Source of the DNA: JBCBEX01 sp038528235
GTDB lineage: Bacteria; Bacteroidota; Rhodothermia; Rhodothermales; Rubricoccaceae
Length of the DNA: 47,579 nucleotides
Reading direction: 5' to 3'
Assembly: GCA_038528235.1 (NCBI GenBank)
Contig: JBCBEX010000026.1
Coordinates: forward strand, 1-47,579
The notes under the pieces were generated by a model, which worked only from the letters and a program-made list of their open reading frames with translations, was not told where the DNA came from and made no database searches. This document shows, one piece after another, positions 40,855-47,579 of the stretch. Positions within the stretch are counted from its first letter, which is position 1. Each line of letters begins with the position of its first letter. Made by a program: the position numbers and the translations under genes.

Positions 40855-41523
40855 TTACGGCTGCGTTGTGATTGAAGGCGACGGTGGAGGAACGCCCATA
40901 AACATGAAGCGCCGGACGCCCGCCACACGAGCATCGTGGATGAACGCGTACACCGAGTCCATAGGCGTGCGCTGGTCAGCGCTGATCGACAGGATCATGC
41001 GTGGTTCTTCGTTCAGGCGAGAGTAGAAATAGCGTTGGCGGGTCGTCATTTCCTCTCGGGGCGGTGGGATGTAGTCGTCGTAGGTGAGTGGATACAGGTC
41101 AATGGGCTCCATCTCAGAGAAGTCAAGTCCGTACACAGTTTCGATGACAGAATCCGGTGCTGTGTAGAAGGGCACGACCTGTCCATTCCGATCCAAGACG
41201 GCTCTGTAGACGAGGCGCCGTTGCTCAATGCGTTCGCCATGATGGAGGACCGGACGCTCCACGCCGCGCAACTGCATGGCTTCCTGCATCGCATGTGCGT
41301 TTTCACTCAGCGATCCGAAGACGAGTGAGCCCATCCGACAGCCGAAGAGCAGCAGCACGACCAGTGTGACGTGGTAGGCGAGTTGCCCGACCTCGGCGTG
41401 GTCGAAGCGGCGGCGGGCGTAGGGCGTCGCGCCGCGACGGATCAAGCGGCGGGGCCAGATGGGGCGGCGGCGCAGCAGACCGTCCCGGCTGCGGGGCTTG
41501 GGGATGTAGAACAACCAGCGCAT
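40855..41523 (-). CDS. ExbD/TolR-like membrane protein (tentative)
   Basis: A 222-residue protein with a basic cytoplasmic N-terminus and one TM (about 56-72, QLAYHVTLVVLLLFG). A periplasmic region of about 140 residues follows. Its last part (ILSISADQRTPMDSVYAFIH and AGVRRFMFM) matches the pattern of the ExbD/TolR periplasmic domain (I-x-x-D-x-x-x-x-x-x-V then AG-hydrophobic). The TM lacks an obvious Asp, and no ExbB partner is adjacent, so it may be a divergent relative. The start is ATG 41523; a GTG at 41556 is also in frame. Confidence 0.6.
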   Translation of the reverse strand: MRWLFYIPKPRSRDGLLRRRPIWPRRLIRRGATPYARRRFDHAEVGQLAYHVTLVVLLLFGCRMGSLVFGSLSENAHAMQEAMQLRGVERPVLHHGERIEQRRLVYRAVLDRNGQVVPFYTAPDSVIETVYGLDFSEMEPIDLYPLTYDDYIPPPREEMTTRQRYFYSRLNEEPRMILSISADQRTPMDSVYAFIHDARVAGVRRFMFMGVPPPSPSITTQP

Positions 41524-41598
41524 CAGCGAGGGGGGCTTCCCGCCCGATACGCGCACCGCGAAGGTCGGTTACGCTTCCTCTCGGAAGCCGAGGCCTCC

Positions 41599-42579
41599 CT
41601 ACCGCAGCATGATGTTTAGGCCCACACGCACCTTGTTTGGGCGGGGACCCGAGCGGACGGACTCGCCCTGGACGTCTCCCCAGACCACGAGGGGCAGCGC
41701 CACGTGAGGGCTTAGCTGGAAGCTCGGGCGGTCGAAGTCGAGGCCCAACTGCAGCCAGCCGATGCCGCTCCGGACGCGGTTCTCGGGACCGTCGAACGCT
41801 TCCGGAAGGCTCTCCGACGTTTCGGACGCCACGTAGCGATACGTCGCGCCCTCGGCGAGGAGGGCCACCGCGACGTTGCTCCCGGCGAGGTCATAGTGGA
41901 AGTTGGCTCCCCAGTAGACATGCATCTCGGTGCCGATCACGCGGACGCGGTCGCCGTCGGGCAGTAGTGCCGTCGTGTTATCGAACGCACCCGTGTCGTC
42001 CAGAAGCGCCGCGTTGACGCCCGCACGTACGCGGCGCAGCCCAATTGCAAAGTCTGTGGAGACGAGAGGCGTGAGGTCCGACGACGAGAGGAACGCCACG
42101 TCGGTCTGCCTGAAGCCAAGGCCTCCCTCCGAGGCTGGGTCTACGGCAATACGGACGGCGTAGTCCGTACCCTCGTTCGTCCAGAAAGGCTTCACAATCA
42201 ACCACCGAAGCGCCACCGGACCCGTGCCGATACCGCCGCTGAGGTCCACGATCGCCGCTACATCCACCTGAGGAAGCAGGGCGTAGTCGACGCGACCGGC
42301 TAGGCTCACAGCGCTCCGCTGGCCGACCCCAGCGGAACTCGACGACTGAAGCAGCCCGGTGGGGCGGTAGTCGATCAACGCGGACACCGCGAGGCCGTCG
42401 TAGAACGTCCGCTCTGCCTGCTCGCCTTGGTAGAGCGGGTCGAGCGTCTGGAAGGGCCGCTGTGCCTGCGCCTCAGAAGCCAGCCCCGTGCCCATGCAGG
42501 CCGCCCCGACGAGCACCGCGCTCAGGAGCGCACGGATGGTCGAGCGGACAACGGCGAAGGAACAGGCTCGGGCAGGCAT
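41599..42579 (-). CDS. Putative outer-membrane beta-barrel protein
   Basis: A 326-residue exported protein. The signal region (about 1-40) ends in ASEAQAQ. The rest shows alternating polar/hydrophobic strands with Arg/Asp turns and ends in a terminal aromatic-poor strand (KVRVGLNIMLR). No enzyme motif was seen. It resembles transporter-type or porin-like barrels of Bacteroidota with no assigned role. The start is ATG 42579; a GTG at 42585 is in frame. It lies 75 bp upstream of the ExbD-like gene on the same strand and may be co-transcribed with it. Confidence 0.65.
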   Translation of the reverse strand: MPARACSFAVVRSTIRALLSAVLVGAACMGTGLASEAQAQRPFQTLDPLYQGEQAERTFYDGLAVSALIDYRPTGLLQSSSSAGVGQRSAVSLAGRVDYALLPQVDVAAIVDLSGGIGTGPVALRWLIVKPFWTNEGTDYAVRIAVDPASEGGLGFRQTDVAFLSSSDLTPLVSTDFAIGLRRVRAGVNAALLDDTGAFDNTTALLPDGDRVRVIGTEMHVYWGANFHYDLAGSNVAVALLAEGATYRYVASETSESLPEAFDGPENRVRSGIGWLQLGLDFDRPSFQLSPHVALPLVVWGDVQGESVRSGPRPNKVRVGLNIMLR

Positions 42580-42664
42580 GAGCACAGCAGGCGTGGGACG
42601 AGAGGCACGCGAAGGTTCAGTATACGACGCCTACCCGCTTCGTCGGCCTGCTGCCTACCGGGTC

Positions 42665-42696
42665 ACACAGCCAAAGTCTCACACAACCAAAGACTC
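42665..42696. repeat. 16-bp tandem duplication across the UPF0173 stop codon
   Basis: Two adjacent 16-bp copies (42665-42680 and 42681-42696) match at 14 of 16 positions. The stop codon of the metallo-hydrolase (42681-42679) lies at the junction. Confidence 0.6.
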
Positions 42697-43365
42697 ACCT
42701 GGCGTGAGTGGCTGCGCCTTCAGGCCTGCGGCTTCCATCTTGGACGCGAACTCGGCTGTGTCGGCCATGATGAGCGGGAACGTGTCGTAGTGCACGGGCA
42801 CGGTCAGCTTCGGGCGCAGCATCTTGGCCGACTCCACGGCCTCGTCGATGCCCATCGTGAAGTCGTCGCCGATGGGGAGGAAGCAGAGGTCGAAGTCGTA
42901 CTGCTCGCCCAGCCAGGCCATCTCAGCGAAGCGGCAGGTGTCGCCCGCATTGTAGATCGTCGTGCCGTCAATCTCCAGGATGAAGCCGCCCGCGAGGCCC
43001 CCGTAGGCGCCGTCGGGAAAAGACGACGAGTGTCGGGCATAGGTGTTGGTGACGCGGCCCCACTCGAAGTCCCACGCCCCGCCGGTGTTCATCGGATGCA
43101 CGTTCGTGTAGTCGAGCACGCGCTGGGCATACTGGGTGACATCGAACTGGGCGACGAGGAGCGCGCCGGTACGTTCGAGGATGCTGGGCGTGTCGCCCCA
43201 GTGGTCGCCGTGGGCGTGCGTGATGAGCACTACGTCCGGGGCGAGGTCCTCGGCCGTAACAACGCCCTCGGTGTGCTTGTTGCCCGTGATGAACGGGTCG
43301 AAGAGCAGGGTCGGGCCGCTCGTCTCGATTTGGAAGGCTGAGTGGCCGTAGTACGTGACGGTCAT
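42679..43365 (-). CDS. UPF0173-type metal-dependent hydrolase
   Basis: A 228-residue metallo-beta-lactamase-fold protein of the UPF0173/UlaG-like group. Metal-binding motifs are THAHGDHWGD near residue 50, an Asp in NAGDTCRFAEM and a His in VPVHYDTFPL. The start MTVTYYGHSAF is typical of the group. Length matches UPF0173 (about 225). The physiological substrate of this family is unknown. It ends in a 16-bp duplication. Confidence 0.9.
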   Translation of the reverse strand: MTVTYYGHSAFQIETSGPTLLFDPFITGNKHTEGVVTAEDLAPDVVLITHAHGDHWGDTPSILERTGALLVAQFDVTQYAQRVLDYTNVHPMNTGGAWDFEWGRVTNTYARHSSSFPDGAYGGLAGGFILEIDGTTIYNAGDTCRFAEMAWLGEQYDFDLCFLPIGDDFTMGIDEAVESAKMLRPKLTVPVHYDTFPLIMADTAEFASKMEAAGLKAQPLTPGESLVV

Positions 43366-43441
43366 GGCGAGCGGGGGATGAACTGCGGGGAAGAAAAGAG
43401 ACGTAGGGTACGGCGTAGCGTGAGCGCGGCTCCCGGCCGAG

Positions 43442-44152
43442 TCACCACAACCGAAGCAGGTGCACGCTCACGAGCGGCGTCCCGAAATAGTGCTTCGAGG
43501 GGTCCTGCACGTCGGGGTTGAGTTCAAGGAGATCGACCTGGTCGAAGAAGTAGGTACCGTGGTAGCCGATTCGCAGCCCTTGCGTGGTGCGGCGGCTTCG
43601 CCCGAAGTAGGCCCCAACCGAGATCGTACCGCCGAGGCCCATCCGGAAGCTGCCGTCCCCGAACCCACCGAAGGCCCCTTCCAGGGACTCACCCTCGTTG
43701 CGAACGCCGTTCCTGTTGGTGTCCTCGAAGTAGGGCCACTGGTACCCAAAGGTTGGCCCGGCGGCGATCTGGAAAAACGGGCGAAAGTTGTCCTCGATGC
43801 TGTCGCGGAAGAGGCGCTGCTCCACGCCTGCATGCACCGGCATCATCGCGAAGTAGTTGCGCTTGAGCGGCACCACCGTCTCGCCGAAGAAGCCGATGAA
43901 AAACTGCTGCTCGCGCTCGTCCTTGCCTGGGTTGATGCTGGCCTCGATGAAGAGGGAGGTCGTCTCGCCTACTTCGGCGCGGAGCACCCCGCCCACGCCA
44001 AACCCATCGTTGGTGAGCCGGATCGCGAGCCCGGCTCCCGACATGAACGTCGGCGGACCCAGGGAGTCAGAAGCGACAGGCGGTTGCGGCAGGCCAGGCT
44101 GTGCCAGGGCGGCGAGCGGGACGAGCAGGGCGAGGGCGAACACGAGGCGCAT
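43442..44152 (-). CDS. Putative outer-membrane beta-barrel protein (OmpW/porin-like fold)
   Basis: A 236-residue exported protein with signal MRLVFALALLVPLAALAQ and a predicted beta-barrel. Strands alternate (AGLAIRLTNDGFGVGGVLRA and FRMGLGGTISVGAYFG). A short loop DTNRNGVRNEGE resembles a calcium-binding dockerin-like or thrombospondin-type motif. The C-terminal residue is Trp after LLRL, as often seen in outer-membrane proteins. No function can be assigned. The start is ATG 44152, right at the signal peptide; upstream codons in the frame lack protein character. Confidence 0.7.
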   Translation of the reverse strand: MRLVFALALLVPLAALAQPGLPQPPVASDSLGPPTFMSGAGLAIRLTNDGFGVGGVLRAEVGETTSLFIEASINPGKDEREQQFFIGFFGETVVPLKRNYFAMMPVHAGVEQRLFRDSIEDNFRPFFQIAAGPTFGYQWPYFEDTNRNGVRNEGESLEGAFGGFGDGSFRMGLGGTISVGAYFGRSRRTTQGLRIGYHGTYFFDQVDLLELNPDVQDPSKHYFGTPLVSVHLLRLW

Positions 44153-44417
44153 GCCGCACGCTACCACCGCCGCGTCCGGGGAGCAAGGCTTTTTCGCAGA
44201 ACACGGGGAGGAATTGTCCGCGCAGAATCGGACTCCGGGTCCCGGACGGAGAACGCGCGGAGATTGCACGCAGGCACCGCCGCGTCTTCGCGTATACTCA
44301 GCGCCGACGGAACCTAGGCGCGACGATGGGCGCGCCTGACGCCGCCCCCTCGCGTTGGGAGCGGTGTTCTCTACCACCGAGCCCGTCTACCCTCGCACAC
44401 CCTCCAGCCCTCCCGCG

Positions 44418-45218
44418 ATGAGCGCACCCTCCGCGACCGTTCCCGACAGCGCTGCCAAGGCCTTCTGGGACGAAACCCTGCGCCAGAAGACGCTACCCGT
44501 CATCGAACCAGCGGCGTTCTACGAGAACTGGCGCTTCACGAAGCGCGCCTTCCTCGACCGCCTCGGTGACCCCGCTGGCAAGCGCGTTCTCGAAGTCGGC
44601 TGCGGCAACGGCCACCTCTCGATGTACATGGCGAAGCTCGGCGCGCACGTCACCGCGACCGACTTCTCGACGACCTCGATCGAGCAACTGGCCCCGCTCG
44701 CAGAGAAGAACGGCGTCGCCGACCGCGTCGTCGGTCACCAGTGCGACGCGCTCGACCTGCGCGAACTCCTCGACGATGGCGGTGAGCCGTACGACCTCGT
44801 CTACGGCAAGTACATCCTCCACCACGTCGAACCGTTCGACCAGTTCGCCGACGTGCTCCGCGACGTGACCGCCGAAGGTGGTCGTGGCGTCTTTCTGGAG
44901 AACAATGGTCGCAACCCGCTGCTCAACTTCTCGCGCAACTACCTCGCGGGCCGCGGCGGCATCCCCAAGCACGGCGACGATGACGAGATCCCGCTCCTTC
45001 CAGAGGAGGTCGAAATGCTCCGGGCGCGCTTCCCGCACGTCGAGGTGCTGCACCCAGACTTCGTGTTCTTCCGCAAGCTGAACACGTATGTTTTCAAGCA
45101 CCAAGCGAAATACGGTCGCCTCCTCAAACTGACGAAGGACATCGACCAGGCGCTCTGGCGCGCGGTGCCGCCCGTGCGGAAGTACAGCTACTACCAGATC
45201 GTCGAGTTCGCTAAGTAG
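44418..45218 (+). CDS. Class I SAM-dependent methyltransferase
   Basis: A 266-residue Rossmann-fold methyltransferase. The SAM-binding motif I is VLEVGCGNGHLSMYMAKLGA near residues 55-75. VTATDFSTTSIEQL follows and the post-II acidic DLVYGKYILHHVEPFD is present. The C-terminal part, with many aromatic residues, defines a subfamily of unknown substrate often found beside glycosyltransferases. Upstream in-frame codons to 44355 look random; ATG 44418 is the likely start. A TATACT box at 44293-44298 is a weak promoter candidate. A glycosyltransferase gene follows after 204 bp. Confidence 0.87.
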   Translation: MSAPSATVPDSAAKAFWDETLRQKTLPVIEPAAFYENWRFTKRAFLDRLGDPAGKRVLEVGCGNGHLSMYMAKLGAHVTATDFSTTSIEQLAPLAEKNGVADRVVGHQCDALDLRELLDDGGEPYDLVYGKYILHHVEPFDQFADVLRDVTAEGGRGVFLENNGRNPLLNFSRNYLAGRGGIPKHGDDDEIPLLPEEVEMLRARFPHVEVLHPDFVFFRKLNTYVFKHQAKYGRLLKLTKDIDQALWRAVPPVRKYSYYQIVEFAK

Positions 45219-45263
45219 TACTTCTGTAGCATGCTGGGCCGTCAGAAAGCGGAGCAACTGTTG

Positions 45264-45325
45264 CGTGTTACGTATTGCGTGTGGGCTTCTGAGCAAAACA
45301 CGCAACACATAACACGAAATACAGG
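45264..45325. repeat. Inverted heptamer arrays between methyltransferase and glycosyltransferase genes
   Basis: The left array (45264-45284) has three units near CGTGTTA. The right array (45298-45325) has units ACACGCA, ACACATA and ACACGAA, the inverse type. The two pair as an 18-bp stem (45265-45282 with 45298-45315, 16 of 18 matches) with a 15-nt loop. It is the same architecture as at 34551-34622. Confidence 0.75.
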
Positions 45326-45422
45326 CTGAGCCTGACGACAACGAGCGCGGTTTCAGTACCGCTGCGCTTGATCGCCCCAAACGCTACTCCCACGCACACC
45401 CTCGCTGCTGGCTCCCTCCGCC

Positions 45423-46598
45423 ATGCACGTCGCGCTGCTTTTTCCCACGCTGCCGCCCCGCCTCGATGGCATCGGCGACTACACGGCCCGCCTCGCCGCG
45501 GAGCTGGGCGAGCACGTACGGACCACCGTCCTGACCGCGCAGACCGACGCGGCCCCGATTCCTGGTGCGGCCGTCGACGTCGCGTTCTCGAAGACCTCGC
45601 GCAAGGGTATCCTGCGCGTCGTGGATGCGGTCGCGGAGCGGTTCGAGGCGGACCGGCCGGACTGGCTAGTGGTGCAGTACAACCCGTTCTCGTACGGTGC
45701 CTACGGGCTGAATCCATGGCTCCCGCTGGCCGTGCGGCGGCTCCGGAAGCGCGTGCCGGGGCTGCGGATCGCGCTCATGATCCACGAGCCGTTCGTCCCG
45801 CTCACGACGCCGACCTACCTCGTCGAGACGCTGTGGCAGCGGCCGACGCTATGGGCCCTTGGGCGCATGGCCGACGTGGTGTTTACCTCCATCGCGCCGT
45901 GGGCCGAGCGGTTCAGGGGGTGGTTCGACGTCCCAGTCCGGCACCTGCCCATCGGCTCGAACATCCCGTTCGAGCGCGGCGACCGCGACGAGGTGCGCGA
46001 CGAGTTTGGGCTCAGCGACACCTTCGCGGTGGGCCTCTTCGGCAGCGGCTTCACGAAGGGCATGGACGCGCATGTGCGGCAGGCCATTCGGGCCATCCTC
46101 GACGCGAAGCCTAACGCGACGCTCTGCTACGTCGGGCGGCGCGGGGCGGCGCTCCGGACCGCGCTCAACACGCCCGGGAGCCGCGACGTGCCCTTCCGCG
46201 ACCTCGGCCCGCTCCCCGCCGATGCCGTCTCCCGCGCGTTCTCGGCGTTCGACCTCTACCTGGCGCCGTACCCCGACGGCTTCTCGACGCGCCGTGGGTC
46301 CACGATGGTCGCCCTGCAACACGGCACGCCGACTGTGACCACGCTCGGACATCTCTCCGATCCGGTCGTCCAGGAGCAGACGGGGCTGGCCTTCGCGGCG
46401 ACGCCGTCGGACGACCCCGCCGCCTTCGCCCAGGCTGCGGCCAAGCTGGCTGGCGACGATGACGCTCGCACGTCGCTCGGACGCGATGCGCGGGCGCTGT
46501 ACGCCGCGCAGTTCGACTGGCCCCTCGTCGCCGACCGCCTGCTGGATGCGCTTGGGTACGACGTAGCTGCGCAAAACCGCGAGGTGCAGCATGCCTGA
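45423..46598 (+). CDS. GT4-family glycosyltransferase
   Basis: A 391-residue GT-B-fold transferase. The N-terminal half starts MHVALLFPTLPPRLDGIGDY with the gly-rich loop of GT4. The C-terminal half has AVGLFGSGFTKGM at the nucleotide-sugar entry and the DLYLAPYPDGFSTRRGSTMV segment with donor-binding acidic and Gly residues in the place of the EPFG-type motif. Donor and acceptor are unknown. It is followed by a sulfotransferase gene that overlaps its 3' end by 8 bp, indicating one operon. Confidence 0.9.
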   Translation: MHVALLFPTLPPRLDGIGDYTARLAAELGEHVRTTVLTAQTDAAPIPGAAVDVAFSKTSRKGILRVVDAVAERFEADRPDWLVVQYNPFSYGAYGLNPWLPLAVRRLRKRVPGLRIALMIHEPFVPLTTPTYLVETLWQRPTLWALGRMADVVFTSIAPWAERFRGWFDVPVRHLPIGSNIPFERGDRDEVRDEFGLSDTFAVGLFGSGFTKGMDAHVRQAIRAILDAKPNATLCYVGRRGAALRTALNTPGSRDVPFRDLGPLPADAVSRAFSAFDLYLAPYPDGFSTRRGSTMVALQHGTPTVTTLGHLSDPVVQEQTGLAFAATPSDDPAAFAQAAAKLAGDDDARTSLGRDARALYAAQFDWPLVADRLLDALGYDVAAQNREVQHA

Positions 46599-47574
46599 GA
46601 CAATGGCGCAGCCGATGGCCACGACGAACGCTTCCGATGCACCCGTCAAGGTGCTCTTCATCGCCGGATGGGGGCGCAGCGGCAGTACGCTCGTAGGCAA
46701 CGTGCTCGGCAGCGTGGACGGCCTCGTCCACCTCGGCGAGGTGCGCCACGTCTGGGAGCGCGGTGTTCGTGACAACGCCGTGTGCGGCTGCGGCGAGCGC
46801 TTCGACGCGTGCCCCGTCTGGCGCCCCGCATTCGATGCGGCTTTTCCCGCGATAGACTATCCGAACGGCGTCGACTGGGCGCACATGGCGCGGGTCCGTG
46901 AGGCGCTGCCGCAGATCAAAGGACTACTCCCGCACCTGCTCAAGGGGTGCACGGAGTTCGGTTACCCCGAGGCAGCCGACTACCATGCCGACCTCCGTCG
47001 GATGTATCAGGCGCTCCGCGAGTCCTCCGGCGCGCGCGTGCTTGTCGACTCGTCGAAGTTTCCGTCCTACGCGGAGTCGCTGCGGCAAACCGGCGCCGTA
47101 GACCTCTACCTGCTGCACCTCGTCCGCGACCCGCGCGCGTCGGCCTATTCGTGGCGCAAGAAGATCACCCGGCAGGATGGCGGCGGTGCGGCTGAGATGC
47201 AGCGCTTTTCGACAGCGGCGAGCGCCCGCAAGTGGTCGGCGTGGAACGGCGTGATCGAGTTGATGCGTCGCCGCGATCCGACGCGCTACCAGCGGCTGCG
47301 CTACGAGGACTTCATCGCTGCGCCCGAGGCCTCCGTGCGTCGTGTCCTCGACTGGATCGGTGAGCCTGCTGAAGTGCTCCCGTTCGCAGCGCCAGATGCG
47401 GTGGCGATGGGCGAGAACCACACCGTGTGGGGCAATCCGAAACGCACAGCGGGTGGCACGGTGCAGTTGCGCATGGACGATGCGTGGCGCAAGCACCTCC
47501 CGACACGGGACCGCGCGACGGTGACGGCACTGACGTGGCCGTTCCTGGTGAAATACGGGTACGTAGGAGGGTAG
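46591..47574 (+). CDS. Sulfotransferase family protein
   Basis: A 327-residue PAPS-dependent sulfotransferase. The 5'-phosphosulfate-binding loop IAGWGRSGSTLVGNVL is near residues 24-39, and the 3'-phosphate site is LVRDPRASAYSW near 180. A Cys-rich segment (VCGCGERFDACPVW) after the first motif is typical of this bacterial group. It probably sulfates a glycan made by the neighbouring GT4 enzyme; this is inferred from the 8-bp overlap. Several in-frame ATGs lie at the start (46591, 46603, 46615); the first is used. The gene is complete, ending 5 bp before the window edge. Confidence 0.9.
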   Translation: MPETMAQPMATTNASDAPVKVLFIAGWGRSGSTLVGNVLGSVDGLVHLGEVRHVWERGVRDNAVCGCGERFDACPVWRPAFDAAFPAIDYPNGVDWAHMARVREALPQIKGLLPHLLKGCTEFGYPEAADYHADLRRMYQALRESSGARVLVDSSKFPSYAESLRQTGAVDLYLLHLVRDPRASAYSWRKKITRQDGGGAAEMQRFSTAASARKWSAWNGVIELMRRRDPTRYQRLRYEDFIAAPEASVRRVLDWIGEPAEVLPFAAPDAVAMGENHTVWGNPKRTAGGTVQLRMDDAWRKHLPTRDRATVTALTWPFLVKYGYVGG

Positions 47575-47579
47575 CAAGC

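Noticed and set aside
40779..40934. N-terminal extension of phosphoglucose isomerase
   Set aside because: The extra codons fall largely in a heptamer array, and the family N-terminus begins at 40778.
1..47579. CRISPR arrays, transposases, prophage genes, integrases or rRNA
   Set aside because: None found on reading both strands. The only tandem repeats have 7-, 8- or 16-bp units without spacers.

Overview
The window is about 47.6 kb of high-GC bacterial chromosome, densely coded on both strands. It most likely comes from the Rhodothermota/Bacteroidota side of the tree (Rhodothermales-like). The reasons are a C-terminal type IX secretion sorting domain on a secreted glycosidase (25565-28135), a NagB fused to a LmbE/PIG-L domain, a carboxypeptidase-D regulatory-domain protein, few recognisable Shine-Dalgarno sites, and promoter-like TAnnTTTG boxes of the Bacteroidota type. 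Genus and species cannot be read from the sequence. No phage, insertion sequence, transposase, CRISPR array or rRNA operon was seen. Most genes are ordinary chromosomal housekeeping or envelope genes.

Layout. 1-4129: GAPDH (cut by the left edge), a TPR membrane protein, an NtrC-type sigma-54 activator, a LolD-like ABC ATPase and tRNA-Arg(CCU). 4238-11347: polyphosphate kinase and a cardiolipin synthase-like enzyme (convergent), an AmpG-like MFS permease carrying a large inserted domain, and a double-GNAT acetyltransferase. 11532-25262: a cell-wall and amino-sugar block with an amidase_3/golvesin lipoprotein, a NagZ-type GH3 and a beta-lactamase-fold lipoprotein translationally coupled by a 4-bp overlap, NagB-LmbE plus a GlcNAc-type kinase, a DapB-like dehydrogenase, two divergent class A beta-lactamase-like serine hydrolases, and a phosphohexomutase. 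25565-32433: a secreted clan-A-like glycosidase, Ndk, a PPC-ankyrin protein, a CarboxypepD_reg protein and a ChaN-like protein. 32616-38386: a compact cbb3 oxidase operon (small membrane protein, CcoS-CcoN fusion, CcoO, mono-haem CcoP, CcoI copper ATPase). 38376-44152: minus-strand genes, including phosphoglucose isomerase, an ExbD-like protein, two outer-membrane-type proteins and a UPF0173 metallo-hydrolase. 44418-47574: methyltransferase, GT4 glycosyltransferase and sulfotransferase.

How the genes fit together. The amidase, NagZ, AmpG-like permease, GlcNAc-type kinase and NagB-LmbE could together take peptidoglycan or chitin-type amino sugars to fructose-6-phosphate. No NagA deacetylase is visible in the window, and the fused LmbE domain is a plausible replacement. 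Pgi, the hexomutase and GAPDH connect to central carbon flow. The cbb3 cluster is nearly self-contained, with copper loading by CcoI and the CcoS assembly domain fused directly to the catalytic subunit.

The most unusual non-coding signal is a set of short arrays of degenerate 7- or 8-bp tandem repeats, each with a different unit. All sit at gene boundaries (3140-3171, 3225-3260, 10041-10075, 10355-10382, 34551-34622, 40781-40808, 45264-45325). Two of them are arranged as inverted arrays able to fold into intercistronic hairpins. There are also two kinds of dispersed palindromic repeat (10124-10292 and 36102-36201).
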